DNA of 64,000 bases, taken from Desulfoscipio geothermicus. GTDB lineage: Bacteria > Bacillota > Desulfotomaculia > Desulfotomaculales > Desulfallaceae. The translations under genes and the position numbers were made by a program. Below the pieces are notes generated by a model that did no database searches, was not told the origin of the DNA, and saw nothing but the letters and a program-made list of their open reading frames with translations. This document shows, one piece after another, positions 52,115-61,082 of the stretch; the stretch's first letter is position 1; the number at the start of each line of letters is the position of its first letter. The DNA lies in assembly GCA_016841205.1 (NCBI GenBank), contig JAENZP010000001.1, positions 539,207 to 603,206 of the forward strand. The letters run 5' to 3'.

Positions 52115-55100
52115 TTAATACACTTTAAAACACGCCGTGCTGCCTTTTTTGGTGGACTGTATCTCCAACCTGGCATCAATGATTTCCTTAAGCTCGGGCA
52201 CATGTGAGATAATGCCCACCAGGCGACCACCCTTTTGCAGGTCCATCAAAGCACGCATGGCTAAATCCAGAGATTCGGGATCAAGGGTGCCGAATCCTTC
52301 ATCTACAAAAATGGTATCCAAGTGTATGCCGCCCGCATAGGACTGCACCACATCGGCCAGTCCCAGGGCCAGGGACAGCGAGGCCAGGAAGGTTTCCCCG
52401 CCGGATAAAGTTGCCACTCCCCGCGCCACACCGGTATAGGTATCAAAAACCTCCAATTCCAGTCCCCCGGCGGCATTGCTGCGGGACCGTTCCAGAGTAC
52501 GCTGCAACTGATAGCGCCCGCTGCTCATCAGCTTTAGGCGCTCGGTGGCAGCCACAGTTATATCGTCCAGCAGTGCCCCCAGCACAAAGCGCTGAAAAGT
52601 CAGCCCGTATTTATTTTTACCGTTGGCCACTTCAGAAAGGTGACCCCATATCGCATACTGCTGCTCCAAAGATTTAATTTCAGCTTTCAAGCAAGCCATT
52701 GTTTTCAGCCACTTATCTTCTTGTTTAATCTGCGAACGCAGTTGTATATTCTGTTGTAACAGGTTATCCCTGTTTTTTTCCGCCTCCAGCAATATACCGG
52801 CCAGTTTATCTAAATCCGGCTCGACTATACCCGCAGTCCGCCGCACCGCCCGGTCCCGGCGGTCCCGGGCGGCCCCCAGGCTGGTATCGTATTCCTTAAT
52901 GAACTTTTCCAACCGCTGCATTTGCTCCGGGGTTCGCTTGGCCTGTACATATTCCGTGGTAGCGGAAAAACCGGCTGTTTTTAGGCGGGTACGGAAAAGC
53001 TCAGCCGCCTCTGCAGCCCGGGTCTGGGCTGCCTGCCAAACGCTTTGAGCCTCAGCTGCCGCGGTTTCGGCCTTGACCAACTCCTGGCCGGCCACTTCCG
53101 CCTCTTTCCTGGCTTGTTCCAGAACAGCCATCAACCGATCCCGCTTGTTCAGCGCTGCCTGCCGGACCTTATTTAGCGCGTCCGGATCACGCAGTTCCCC
53201 TGGTACGGTGGATTCCCGTTCTTGCATGACCGCCTTAGCCGACTTTAAGGCCGCGCTAGCCTCCTGCAGTTCCTTTTCCAGCAGTTCCAGCTGCTCCCGG
53301 TCGGTTTTCTCCTTGGCCTTCAGTACCTCCAGTTCCCTGCCCAGGGCTGCCGCTGTTGCTTCAGCCTGCACTGCCCGGTTCCACATATGCTTAACTTTCC
53401 CGGCGGCAGCGACAAGAGCGGCCGGCTCAGCATTGGCCCGCTCGCCCAGTTCGTTTACCAAGTCCTCTACTTTGCTTCCCACAGTAGCTTTTTCAGTAGC
53501 TACAAGGTTGGCTTTATTGATTACCTTATCTCGATAACTCTCCAGCTTACTTAATTGCTGCTGCCTGGCCTTGACTTCTTCTTCTGAGGGTACATGACCG
53601 GCGCTACCGGCCGGAGCAGGATGTTTCAGAGAGCCGCACACAGGGCACGGCCTGCCTGCAGTTAAACCGCCTGCCAGCAGCGCAGCCTGTCCACTATGCC
53701 AGGCTTGCTGCAGTATGGACAGTTCTTCCTTGGCCCTGGCATAGTTTTCTTCCACCTGCCGGCAGGTTTCCTCAGCTACAGCAAAGGTCTGGTGAATTGA
53801 GTTCATCCGCTGGCGCCATGTCTCCAAGCTTTGCCTCTTACCGCTTATTTGTTCCGCTTCCCGGCAGGCTGCTTCCAGCGCACCGGCCTGGGCAGCTTGG
53901 TTGGCCGCGTCTTCACGCAGTTTGGCTTTTTCTTCAATAGCAGACTGCCTAGCGCATAAAGAGGCTTTGGCTTGAGTACTGGTAGCTTCCAGTGCTTTGG
54001 CCCGCCGCCATGCCGCTTCAACATCAATGCGGGCCCGGGTAAGGGATTCCACTTTGCCGGATAGTTCATCCAGGCGATTGACCTCCCGTACCGCCCCTTC
54101 CCACTCCGGTTCTCTGCCCTTGGCCATGCTCCAGTTTTGCATGGCCTTTTCTCTGGCATGACGGGCTTCTTGCAGCACAATCTGCCGGGCAGCCAGGTTT
54201 TTCTCCGCAGCAACAGCTTCAATCCGGCGAGCCTGCCAAACGCTTTCCGCATCAACTAAACCGGCGGCCAGGCGGGCATTAGACATTTCTTGCCGGGCCG
54301 CCTCCACATTCTGCGCCTTTTCCTCCAGCGCTGCCACTGCAGCCAGGGCCTGGTTTTGCTCATCCAGTAATTCCCTGGCCTTTTGCCCGGCGGTCAACTG
54401 TTCCTGCGCTTTTTTAACCACCAGACGGCTATTAACTACCTTTTCCTCCACGGTCGCTAGTTCCAGCCCGTGGTTTTGCAGCCGCTGATTGAGGGCCTCC
54501 GGATCCTCTACCCCGGCCTCCTGCAGCACCCATTTCCTCTGTTCCTGTACATTACCCACCTTCTTTTTAAGCTCCAGGGCTGCATTTTTAAGGCGTTCCT
54601 CCACTAAACGGTATAATTCAATGTGAAAAAGAGTTTCCAAGATAACCTGGCGTTCTTTGGAATCCGCCACCAGCAGCTTGCGGAATTCGCCCTGGGGCAG
54701 CATCACAACCTGCCGGAACTGGCCGCTTTTAAAGCCCAGCAGATTTTCCACCGCTGCATTAACCTTGGTCCCCCCACTGGCCAGCACCGTACCTTCCCGG
54801 GCGTCATCAGCGGCCAAGCCGGTTCTTTTCCACAGAGTGGCATCGGCCCGCATGATAGTGGTTCCCGCACCATGTTTTTTAGGCCGTTCCTGCTCCGGGT
54901 GACGCTTGATCCGGTAAACATCGGGTCCAATAGCAAAGTCAAAGATCACGTCAGTTACCACCTCCGGGTCAGCGTGGTCACTGCGCATCTGTTTACCATC
55001 CCGCAGGGCACCACTGGTGTCACCGTACAGGGCAAAGCACATGGCGTCAAGGATGGTGGTTTTACCCGCACCGGTGTGACCGTGGATTAAAAAGAATGAG

Positions 55101-55183
55101 CGGTCGCCCAGTTCTGTAAAATCAAGTGCCTGTAATCCGGCGTAGGGTCCAAAAGCGCTCATGACTAATTGCAGTGGTTTCAT
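52115..55183 (-). CDS. sbcC: DNA repair exonuclease subunit SbcC (Rad50-like)
   Basis: 1022 residues. Walker A IHGHTGAGKTTILDAM (about 33-48) is followed by long coiled coils on each side of a zinc hook RPCPVCGSLKHP (about 510-521). The ABC signature LSGGETFLASLSLALG and Walker B HLDTIFVDEGFGTLDP are near the C-terminus. With SbcD it opens hairpins and processes double-strand ends. The gene overlaps sbcD by 4 bases. Confidence 0.96.
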   Translation of the reverse strand: MKPLQLVMSAFGPYAGLQALDFTELGDRSFFLIHGHTGAGKTTILDAMCFALYGDTSGALRDGKQMRSDHADPEVVTDVIFDFAIGPDVYRIKRHPEQERPKKHGAGTTIMRADATLWKRTGLAADDAREGTVLASGGTKVNAAVENLLGFKSGQFRQVVMLPQGEFRKLLVADSKERQVILETLFHIELYRLVEERLKNAALELKKKVGNVQEQRKWVLQEAGVEDPEALNQRLQNHGLELATVEEKVVNSRLVVKKAQEQLTAGQKARELLDEQNQALAAVAALEEKAQNVEAARQEMSNARLAAGLVDAESVWQARRIEAVAAEKNLAARQIVLQEARHAREKAMQNWSMAKGREPEWEGAVREVNRLDELSGKVESLTRARIDVEAAWRRAKALEATSTQAKASLCARQSAIEEKAKLREDAANQAAQAGALEAACREAEQISGKRQSLETWRQRMNSIHQTFAVAEETCRQVEENYARAKEELSILQQAWHSGQAALLAGGLTAGRPCPVCGSLKHPAPAGSAGHVPSEEEVKARQQQLSKLESYRDKVINKANLVATEKATVGSKVEDLVNELGERANAEPAALVAAAGKVKHMWNRAVQAEATAAALGRELEVLKAKEKTDREQLELLEKELQEASAALKSAKAVMQERESTVPGELRDPDALNKVRQAALNKRDRLMAVLEQARKEAEVAGQELVKAETAAAEAQSVWQAAQTRAAEAAELFRTRLKTAGFSATTEYVQAKRTPEQMQRLEKFIKEYDTSLGAARDRRDRAVRRTAGIVEPDLDKLAGILLEAEKNRDNLLQQNIQLRSQIKQEDKWLKTMACLKAEIKSLEQQYAIWGHLSEVANGKNKYGLTFQRFVLGALLDDITVAATERLKLMSSGRYQLQRTLERSRSNAAGGLELEVFDTYTGVARGVATLSGGETFLASLSLALGLADVVQSYAGGIHLDTIFVDEGFGTLDPESLDLAMRALMDLQKGGRLVGIISHVPELKEIIDARLEIQSTKKGSTACFKVY

Positions 55184-56385
55184 GCCTGCACCCCGTTTTC
55201 TCGCTGGGCTATATAAACAACCGTCCCGGTCCCCTGCTCCGGCTGGTAATCTTGCCGGTAAACTTGTTCCACCGTGTCTGCCAGTACCCTTTGCTGTTCC
55301 GGGGACAGTTCCTCCCCGGCCACCTGTTGAAAAAAGGAGGTAAATAAATCCAACTCGCTCAAGTGGCGGTGGTCGCCCCCCGGTCCGCGCAAATCACCGC
55401 CCGAGGTTAAATAAGGGCGCTCGATGTGCAGCACATTGGGGTAAACTTCCCGCAGTTTGCCGATGGGGTCCAATATCGCGCCCGGGTCCCGCAGGGTCAC
55501 CATCAGATAATCCTCCTTGCCGGCCCCGCCAGGCAGTTCTACTAGTAGATCGTTTAAATAGCCGTCCAGACAGCGCACATCCCGGCGCGGGCACAAGGAA
55601 ACCGGTTCCCAGGTGACGGTCCCCGAAGCATCCATTTCTACCAGGGTGACCGATTTATGATGGGCTGCCTCGGAAAAGGAATATTTCATCAATGAACCGG
55701 CATAACGGGTATGCTCCCCTCCGGCCGGCTGGGGTTTGTGCAAATGCCCCAGGGCTGTATAGTTAAAAGACTGAAAGTGGGTGGCCAGTACTTGGTCCGC
55801 CCCACCTATGGAAAGCGGCCGCTCCGATTCACTTTCCTCACCGCCCGCCACAAAGGCATGGGCCAGGGCGACCTTGCGCGCCCCCGCAGGCACCCGGGCT
55901 ACCCATTGGCCGGCCAGTGCCGCCATGGCGCCGTCGTGCTCCTGCACCTCTTGCGTCCCCAGGAATTCCCGCACCACGGGCGGCTCGGCATAGGACACGG
56001 GACAAAAATACACCGGACCGAAAGCATCTTTAAGCACCACCGGTACAAAGCCGTTAGTTAACTGACCGATTATGTAGAGACCCTGGCGGGCCAACAAGCG
56101 GTGGCCAAATCCCAGCCGCTGGGGGCTGTCGTGGTTACCGGCAATGATTATAACGGGCACCCGGCAATCCAGGATTATCCGGAAAAGCACTTCATCCAAC
56201 AGCTGCACCGCTTCGTGCGGCGGCACCGAGCGGTCATAAATATCACCGGCAATTAAAACCGCATCCGGCTTAACGTCACCCACCAGTTTGATAAATTGCT
56301 CCAAAATATAGGCCTGGTCATCCGTTAAATGCACACCATGAAAAATACGGCCCAAATGCCAATCAGCTGTATGGATAAACCGCAT
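55180..56385 (-). CDS. sbcD: DNA repair exonuclease subunit SbcD (Mre11-like)
   Basis: 401 residues. Metallophosphoesterase motifs HTADWHLGRIFHG, AGDIYDRSVPP, IAGNHDSPQRLG, LAHAFVAG and ALGHLHKPQ are intact. The C-terminal capping domain follows. It forms the nuclease of SbcCD. AAAGAGGTG lies upstream, and the intergenic region towards 56582 holds a strong palindrome that may act on either gene. Confidence 0.95.
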   Translation of the reverse strand: MRFIHTADWHLGRIFHGVHLTDDQAYILEQFIKLVGDVKPDAVLIAGDIYDRSVPPHEAVQLLDEVLFRIILDCRVPVIIIAGNHDSPQRLGFGHRLLARQGLYIIGQLTNGFVPVVLKDAFGPVYFCPVSYAEPPVVREFLGTQEVQEHDGAMAALAGQWVARVPAGARKVALAHAFVAGGEESESERPLSIGGADQVLATHFQSFNYTALGHLHKPQPAGGEHTRYAGSLMKYSFSEAAHHKSVTLVEMDASGTVTWEPVSLCPRRDVRCLDGYLNDLLVELPGGAGKEDYLMVTLRDPGAILDPIGKLREVYPNVLHIERPYLTSGGDLRGPGGDHRHLSELDLFTSFFQQVAGEELSPEQQRVLADTVEQVYRQDYQPEQGTGTVVYIAQRENGVQA

Positions 56386-56508
56386 CCTTTACATCACCTC
56401 TTTAATAATATACATTACTCAGTTATTTCGCCATTTTTTTACTGTTACCTTTTTTCTCACGAAACACCTGATCTATTGAGTACATTACTATATACCATTT
56501 TTAACCTA

Positions 56509-56537
56509 TTGACATAACTTAGTATCAATAATACAAT
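56509..56537 (+). promoter_or_regulatory. Consensus promoter of the 98-aa Cys protein gene
   Basis: TTGACA, exactly 17 bases, TACAAT. The -10 runs into the palindrome at 56535-56562. Confidence 0.82.
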
Positions 56538-56562
56538 AATACAAACATATGTTTGTATTATT
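56535..56562 (+). promoter_or_regulatory. 28-bp perfect palindromic operator
   Basis: AATAATACAAACAT is followed by its exact reverse complement (28 of 28 positions). It overlaps the -10 and the transcription start of the gene at 56582, so a bound dimer would block RNA polymerase. The core CAAACATATGTTTG is close to the Firmicutes LexA box and also fits TetR/MarR-type sites. Confidence 0.8.
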
Positions 56563-56581
56563 AGTAAGGTGGTCCATAACT

Positions 56582-56878
56582 ATGGAAAACAATAATGTTA
56601 TATGGGAAAAACACCGGCTCTACCTGCCTGAAATGCGCATGCGGGCTGTGCATCGCTGCAAGAATTGCATGTTTTTTGTGGCCATTAAAGGCAAGGAAGA
56701 AACCCGCCAAGGCTGCATTGTACACATTAAGGCCTACGGAAAATTGGCCAAGCGCATCCCCTCCGTTTTGCCAATTATGGATATCATTAAATATGTAGGA
56801 CTTGAGGGACTGAGAGAATGTTTACAACACGGCAATCCAGAAGCCCAGAGCTGCGGGGGATTCAAATTAAAATCATAG
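56582..56878 (+). CDS. Small cysteine-containing protein of unknown function, 98 aa
   Basis: ATG 56582 is chosen since AAGGTGG lies 9 bases upstream. The product has HRCKNCMFF (C-x2-C), then RQGCIVHIK, ECLQHG and SCGG: five cysteines spread over the length plus His, which looks like a zinc or Fe-S site. It has no membrane helix. The middle (LAKRIPSVLPIMDIIKYVGLEG) looks helical. I do not recognise the family. It has its own consensus promoter and a perfect operator, and a bidirectional terminator follows. Confidence 0.75.
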   Translation: MENNNVIWEKHRLYLPEMRMRAVHRCKNCMFFVAIKGKEETRQGCIVHIKAYGKLAKRIPSVLPIMDIIKYVGLEGLRECLQHGNPEAQSCGGFKLKS

Positions 56879-56934
56879 CCATGGCTGGGGTTATAACAGG
56901 GTGATGCGCTAGAACGCACCTTAAGGTGCGGGAA

Positions 56935-56969
56935 ATAACGCCTTGCAAAAGTTTCGCAAGGCGCGTTAT
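56935..56969. terminator. Bidirectional intrinsic terminator
   Basis: ATAACG and GCCTTGC arms pair with GCAAGGC and CGTTAT between two converging genes. A separate short palindrome (CGCACCTTAAGGTGCG) lies just before it. Confidence 0.8.
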
Positions 56970-56998
56970 ATTCTTATAACAGTTATTTACTGCGCTAT

Positions 56999-59023
56999 TT
57001 ATTGCAGCAGCTGCTCCTGTTCCCAGTAGGACTGCTGCACGGGGAACGGACGGTATGACCGGGCAAGTGACTCCGCCTGGGTAATGCGGTGCGCCGTTAA
57101 AAAGCCGTCACTGATAGCGTTATTCAACCGGCGAGGTTGTTTGGCATCACCAATGACAAACACACGCACACCTCTTTGTGTTAACTCCTCGGCCAGGTGA
57201 TTTAAAGGCCGCGCCCCCACAGAGAGCACCACGTGAGTGCAGGGAAGCCATTGCTCCCGCCATTCGCGGTCCACAGCTACCACACCATCGGGTTTAATTT
57301 CCAGCACATTAAGACCGGTAATTGCACATACATCGTTTTTTCGCAGCTCCTCCAACAGTACCTGCCTGGAAATGGGCTCCTCGTCTATGGCCAGGTCATC
57401 ACCCATTTCTACTATGGTTACATCTACCCCGCGCTGCTTTAGGTAAAGCCCCGTCTCGCAGCCCACATTGCCACCGCCTACCACGACTACCCGGTTACCA
57501 ACTTCGTATCTGCCGGCCAGCAAATCCCAGGCAGTGGTAACGGTCGGATTGTTAACCCCGGGGATATTCGGTATCAACGGAGCCGCCCCCGTAGCTACTA
57601 TGACAGCGTCAACATTCATGCCCTGCAGCATATCAGCGTTAGCCTCTGTGTTTAAATGTATTTCCACGCCTAATTTGTGTATCTGGGTTTGCAGGTAGTC
57701 AATGGACCATCTTATCTTATCTTTGCCCGGTGGAACACAAGCCATCAGTATCTGGCCACCCAGCTCGGACTGCCTTTCCAACAGTGACACCCGGTGTCCC
57801 GCAGTTGCCAATACCAGAGCCGCTTCCATGCCGGCAGGTCCCCCGCCCACCACCGCAAAATGCATCGGTGAAAGGGTGGAAGTAATCTGCGGGTACTCCA
57901 ACTCCCGGCCGGCTACCGGATTTACTGTGCAGCGTATATGCAGGTTTCTAAATACCCGTTCGCCAATGCACCAGATATTACAGGTAATGCACTTTCTAAT
58001 ATCCTCGGTTCGCCCTTCCAGTGCTTTAAAAGGCCATTCCGGGTCGGCTATGAGGGTGCGTCCCAGGGCCACAAAGTCCGCCCGGTTATCGGCGATAATA
58101 CCTTCGGCCACCTCGGGGCTGCGGATGACTCCAACGGCAATTACGGGTATATGCACTTCTTTTTTAATATTTTCCGCCAGGTAAACCCGCCAGCCCTCGG
58201 GGTAGCCCATCGTTTCCAATATAGTGGGCATGGAAGCGTATACTCCGGAGGACACATCCAGGGCATCCGCACCGGCGTCTTGGAGCAGGCGGGCCATATG
58301 TTTAGCCTCGTCAAGATGAACGCCGCCTTCCACGAATTCATCGGCGCTCATACGAAATACCACGGGGAAACTGTTGCCGACCTCCCGCTTAATGCCTCGC
58401 AAAATTTCCAGTGGAAAGCGCATCCTACCGGTCAGATCACCGCCGTAGAGGTCGGTACGCCTGTTGCTGAACGGTGACATAAACTGGCCGATCAAGTAGC
58501 CATGGGCACCATGCAATTCCACACCGTCATAACCTGCGTTGTGCGCGCGGGCAGCTGCCTTGATAAACATTTCAATAATGTTTTCTATTTCCCCGGCAGT
58601 AAGCTCCCTGGGCACCACTTGCAGATAGGGGTCCGGTATGGCCGAAGGAGCTACCGGTTGCAAGCCGTAAGTATTTTCCGAGGTGGTCTGGCGACCGGCA
58701 TGATGCAGTTGGGTGATAATTTTGGCGCCGTGCTCTTTGACGGCTTCCACCAGCTCATTATGCCCGGCAATGTAGGAATCATCGGCAATGCTCAATTCAT
58801 TAGCAATGGCATTGCCCTGGGGCGCATCCACACAGTTAATTTCGGTAATGATTAATCCCACGCCACCCTTGGCCCGCTCCCGGTAATAATGAATCATTGC
58901 CGGTGTAACGGCACCGTTTTCATTGGCCAAGTTTGTACCCATTGGGGGCATCACTATCCGATTGCGAATGGCCGTATGGCCAATTTGACCTTCTTTAAAG
59001 AGATTGGGAAACCTTATCATCAT
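56999..59023 (-). CDS. NADH:flavin oxidoreductase / 2-enoate reductase-like protein (FadH type)
   Basis: 674 residues in three parts. An FMN TIM barrel (1-330) has the catalytic Tyr in the GYDGVELHGAHGYLIGQFMSP segment. A [4Fe-4S] site CITCNIWC plus a fourth Cys in HIRCTVNP lies at about 345. An FAD/NAD(P) part has GGGPAGMEAALVLATAGHRV and VVVGGGNVGCETGLYL. It resembles 2,4-dienoyl-CoA reductase and clostridial enoate reductases, which reduce activated C=C bonds. Substrate unknown. Single gene with a terminator-like neighbour. Confidence 0.92.
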   Translation of the reverse strand: MMIRFPNLFKEGQIGHTAIRNRIVMPPMGTNLANENGAVTPAMIHYYRERAKGGVGLIITEINCVDAPQGNAIANELSIADDSYIAGHNELVEAVKEHGAKIITQLHHAGRQTTSENTYGLQPVAPSAIPDPYLQVVPRELTAGEIENIIEMFIKAAARAHNAGYDGVELHGAHGYLIGQFMSPFSNRRTDLYGGDLTGRMRFPLEILRGIKREVGNSFPVVFRMSADEFVEGGVHLDEAKHMARLLQDAGADALDVSSGVYASMPTILETMGYPEGWRVYLAENIKKEVHIPVIAVGVIRSPEVAEGIIADNRADFVALGRTLIADPEWPFKALEGRTEDIRKCITCNIWCIGERVFRNLHIRCTVNPVAGRELEYPQITSTLSPMHFAVVGGGPAGMEAALVLATAGHRVSLLERQSELGGQILMACVPPGKDKIRWSIDYLQTQIHKLGVEIHLNTEANADMLQGMNVDAVIVATGAAPLIPNIPGVNNPTVTTAWDLLAGRYEVGNRVVVVGGGNVGCETGLYLKQRGVDVTIVEMGDDLAIDEEPISRQVLLEELRKNDVCAITGLNVLEIKPDGVVAVDREWREQWLPCTHVVLSVGARPLNHLAEELTQRGVRVFVIGDAKQPRRLNNAISDGFLTAHRITQAESLARSYRPFPVQQSYWEQEQLLQ

Positions 59024-59131
59024 ATATTCCTCCTTCCAAGTATTGATGGTAGTATTATTAGTTGGAGGAATATTTAAACATGATATTTAAAAATAAACTA
59101 TGCGCATAAACTCAGCACAGGTACATAAAGT

Positions 59132-59163
59132 AAAAAGCCAGAGCAGCAAATGCCCTGGCTTTA
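59132..59163 (-). terminator. Intrinsic terminator after the zinc-ribbon gene
   Basis: AAAGCCAGGGC / GCTCTGGCTTT arms and a TTTTTAC tail on the minus strand. Confidence 0.82.
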
Positions 59164-59176
59164 AGATTTTACTATT

Positions 59177-59479
59177 TTACCAGCTATTGCGGGATCTGTA
59201 GCAGTCACGGCAATATACGGGTTTATCACCACGAGGCTGGAAAGGTACTTGGGTCTCTTTGCCGCAGGCCGAGCAGACTGCATCGTACATTTGGCGTCTT
59301 TCACGGCCATAACTACCGCCACCACCACGGTTGTTGGCAGCCTTACGTGCCGCGCGGCACTCGGGACAACGGCCAGGTTCATTAGCAAAGCCCTTGTCAG
59401 CATAGAATTGTTGCTCCGAAGCAGTAAAAACGAAGTCGGCACCGCAGTCCTTACAAGTTAAAGTTTTGTCTTCAAACAT
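59177..59479 (-). CDS. Zinc-ribbon domain protein (zf-trcl/CxxC type), 100 aa
   Basis: Two C-x2-C pairs open and close each half: LTCKDCGADFVFT with GRCPECRAARKA, and AVCSACGKETQVPF with VYCRDCYRS. A linker rich in Gly, Arg and Asn lies between (ANNRGGGGSYGRERRQ). The pattern is the probable zinc-ribbon family, common in soil Firmicutes and Chloroflexi, often linked to cold-shock-like RNA binding. AGGAGG precedes the ATG. Monocistronic. Confidence 0.87.
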   Translation of the reverse strand: MFEDKTLTCKDCGADFVFTASEQQFYADKGFANEPGRCPECRAARKAANNRGGGGSYGRERRQMYDAVCSACGKETQVPFQPRGDKPVYCRDCYRSRNSW

Positions 59480-59724
59480 TAAAAAACCTCCTCTAATTGA
59501 TTGCCCGTGCTGGGATTAACAGGTTTATTCTTCCCCAGGCAATCTACAATAGAGAAAGCTACACCGAATCTCCAAGCATTTTATCGAGCTTCACCATATT
59601 ATAACTTGAGTTTGAAAAATTTGCAACATATTTCCTAAATATAAGTTATAATTAATACTATAGCTTAATTGTTTTCTTTTGCATAAGAGAGGCTGTAGTA
59701 GTAAGGCCAACGTATTTATACAAT

Positions 59725-60855
59725 TTAGTTCCTGTAAAAACTGCTAAAGGTTATCTGTATATCTAAAACCTCTGACCGGCTCCCAACTCTGATGGGCGGT
59801 CCCCATGTACCAAATCCGGTGGAGACAATTACCTGCAGATTCCCTTTGCGTAAATATCCCTGGTCAACCTCGAAAATATGATCTGTAACCATGTTAAAAG
59901 GGAAAAACTGACCACGGTGCGTGTGGCCGGAGATTTGTAAATCCATGCCATGCTCCCCGGGTTCATCTAAATTTACAGGTTGATGATCTAGTACAATAAT
60001 AGGCAGTGCATTATCGTTAGCAATTCCCCTAAAAACACTTTGCAAATCTTTTCGCCCGGTACCGGTATAGTATCTGCCATATATATCGTCTCTGCCCACC
60101 AGATAAAAGCTATCCTCCACCAGGACAACTTCATCCCGCAGCACCTTGATACCCGTTTTTTCCAGGTTGATGATAATTTCAGCGGAGTTACCACCTATAT
60201 AGTCATGGTTTCCCGGCACTGCATAAATACCATAGCAAGGTGCCAGTCTGCGTAAAATTATATCCATATCCTGCTCAATAAAAGGCAGCGGATCTCCATC
60301 CACTATATCACCGGGCAAAAGTATGATATCAGGGTTTAAAGCTATAATCATTTCGACCAACCCGGCTAACCGCTTATTGTTCACAATGTTTCCAAGATGC
60401 AGGTCGGAGACTGCCACCACATGTAATTGTTTAAGATTGCCCGCTTGTTTGGGAATATTAATGTCATAATGAATTACCTGCGGGTTCCTGGCATTCCACC
60501 AGCCATAACCTATAATAACTAAAACAATCATTATTACACCCAAGCCAAGCAAAGGCGCAGCGGGAAATTGGTCGAAGACTCCCTGGGGCAAAAAGGCCAG
60601 ACGTTGGTCTGCAAAACGGGCTAATTCCAATAAGCCAAGAACTATAGCAAAATAAACCATTGCAGCCAACCAATAATCACCCAGCAGAGTTAAAGACCGG
60701 AATATCTCCGGCGAAAAATATTTTTCACCTAAACGGCCTGCTATAAAGGAGATAGCGATAAACCAGAATACAAACCAATACAAAGCATTGGGCAGGTATG
60801 GTATAAACTTGCCAATCAACTGCCACATGCGCAATCCGATCCAGTAATTGAGCAA
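59725..60855 (-). CDS. Membrane-anchored metallophosphoesterase
   Basis: 376 residues. Three to four membrane helices occupy residues 15-130, then the calcineurin-like domain has HVVAVSDLHLGNIV, LLPGDIVDGD, PGNHDYIGGNS and QISGHTHRGQFFPF. Related YkuE-type enzymes cut lipid-linked or nucleotide substrates outside the membrane. The start is uncertain: TTG 60855 or ATG 60828. It is divergent from prfC, with 227 bases between. About 245 bases downstream of the zinc-ribbon start carry no gene. Confidence 0.85.
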   Translation of the reverse strand: MLNYWIGLRMWQLIGKFIPYLPNALYWFVFWFIAISFIAGRLGEKYFSPEIFRSLTLLGDYWLAAMVYFAIVLGLLELARFADQRLAFLPQGVFDQFPAAPLLGLGVIMIVLVIIGYGWWNARNPQVIHYDINIPKQAGNLKQLHVVAVSDLHLGNIVNNKRLAGLVEMIIALNPDIILLPGDIVDGDPLPFIEQDMDIILRRLAPCYGIYAVPGNHDYIGGNSAEIIINLEKTGIKVLRDEVVLVEDSFYLVGRDDIYGRYYTGTGRKDLQSVFRGIANDNALPIIVLDHQPVNLDEPGEHGMDLQISGHTHRGQFFPFNMVTDHIFEVDQGYLRKGNLQVIVSTGFGTWGPPIRVGSRSEVLDIQITFSSFYRN

Positions 60856-61010
60856 GCCATACAGTAAGATAGTTAACGAAAGACTAGAGTCCTAAGCATA
60901 TTGGGAACACCACCTTTAATGTCCTTTCAATGCCCATTGTAACAAGTAATTGAAATATACGCACTACACATCAAAGAACTAATAGAGTAGTATAGGTAAC
61001 ACAGTACATC

Positions 61011-61039
61011 TTGACAAATATATAATATCGCATTACATT
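61011..61039 (+). promoter_or_regulatory. Promoter of prfC
   Basis: TTGACA, 17 bases, TACATT; GGAGGG Shine-Dalgarno follows at 61072-61077. Confidence 0.75.
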
Positions 61040-61082
61040 ATTTTATTGGATAAATATAACCAAATCAATCCGGAGGGAATCT

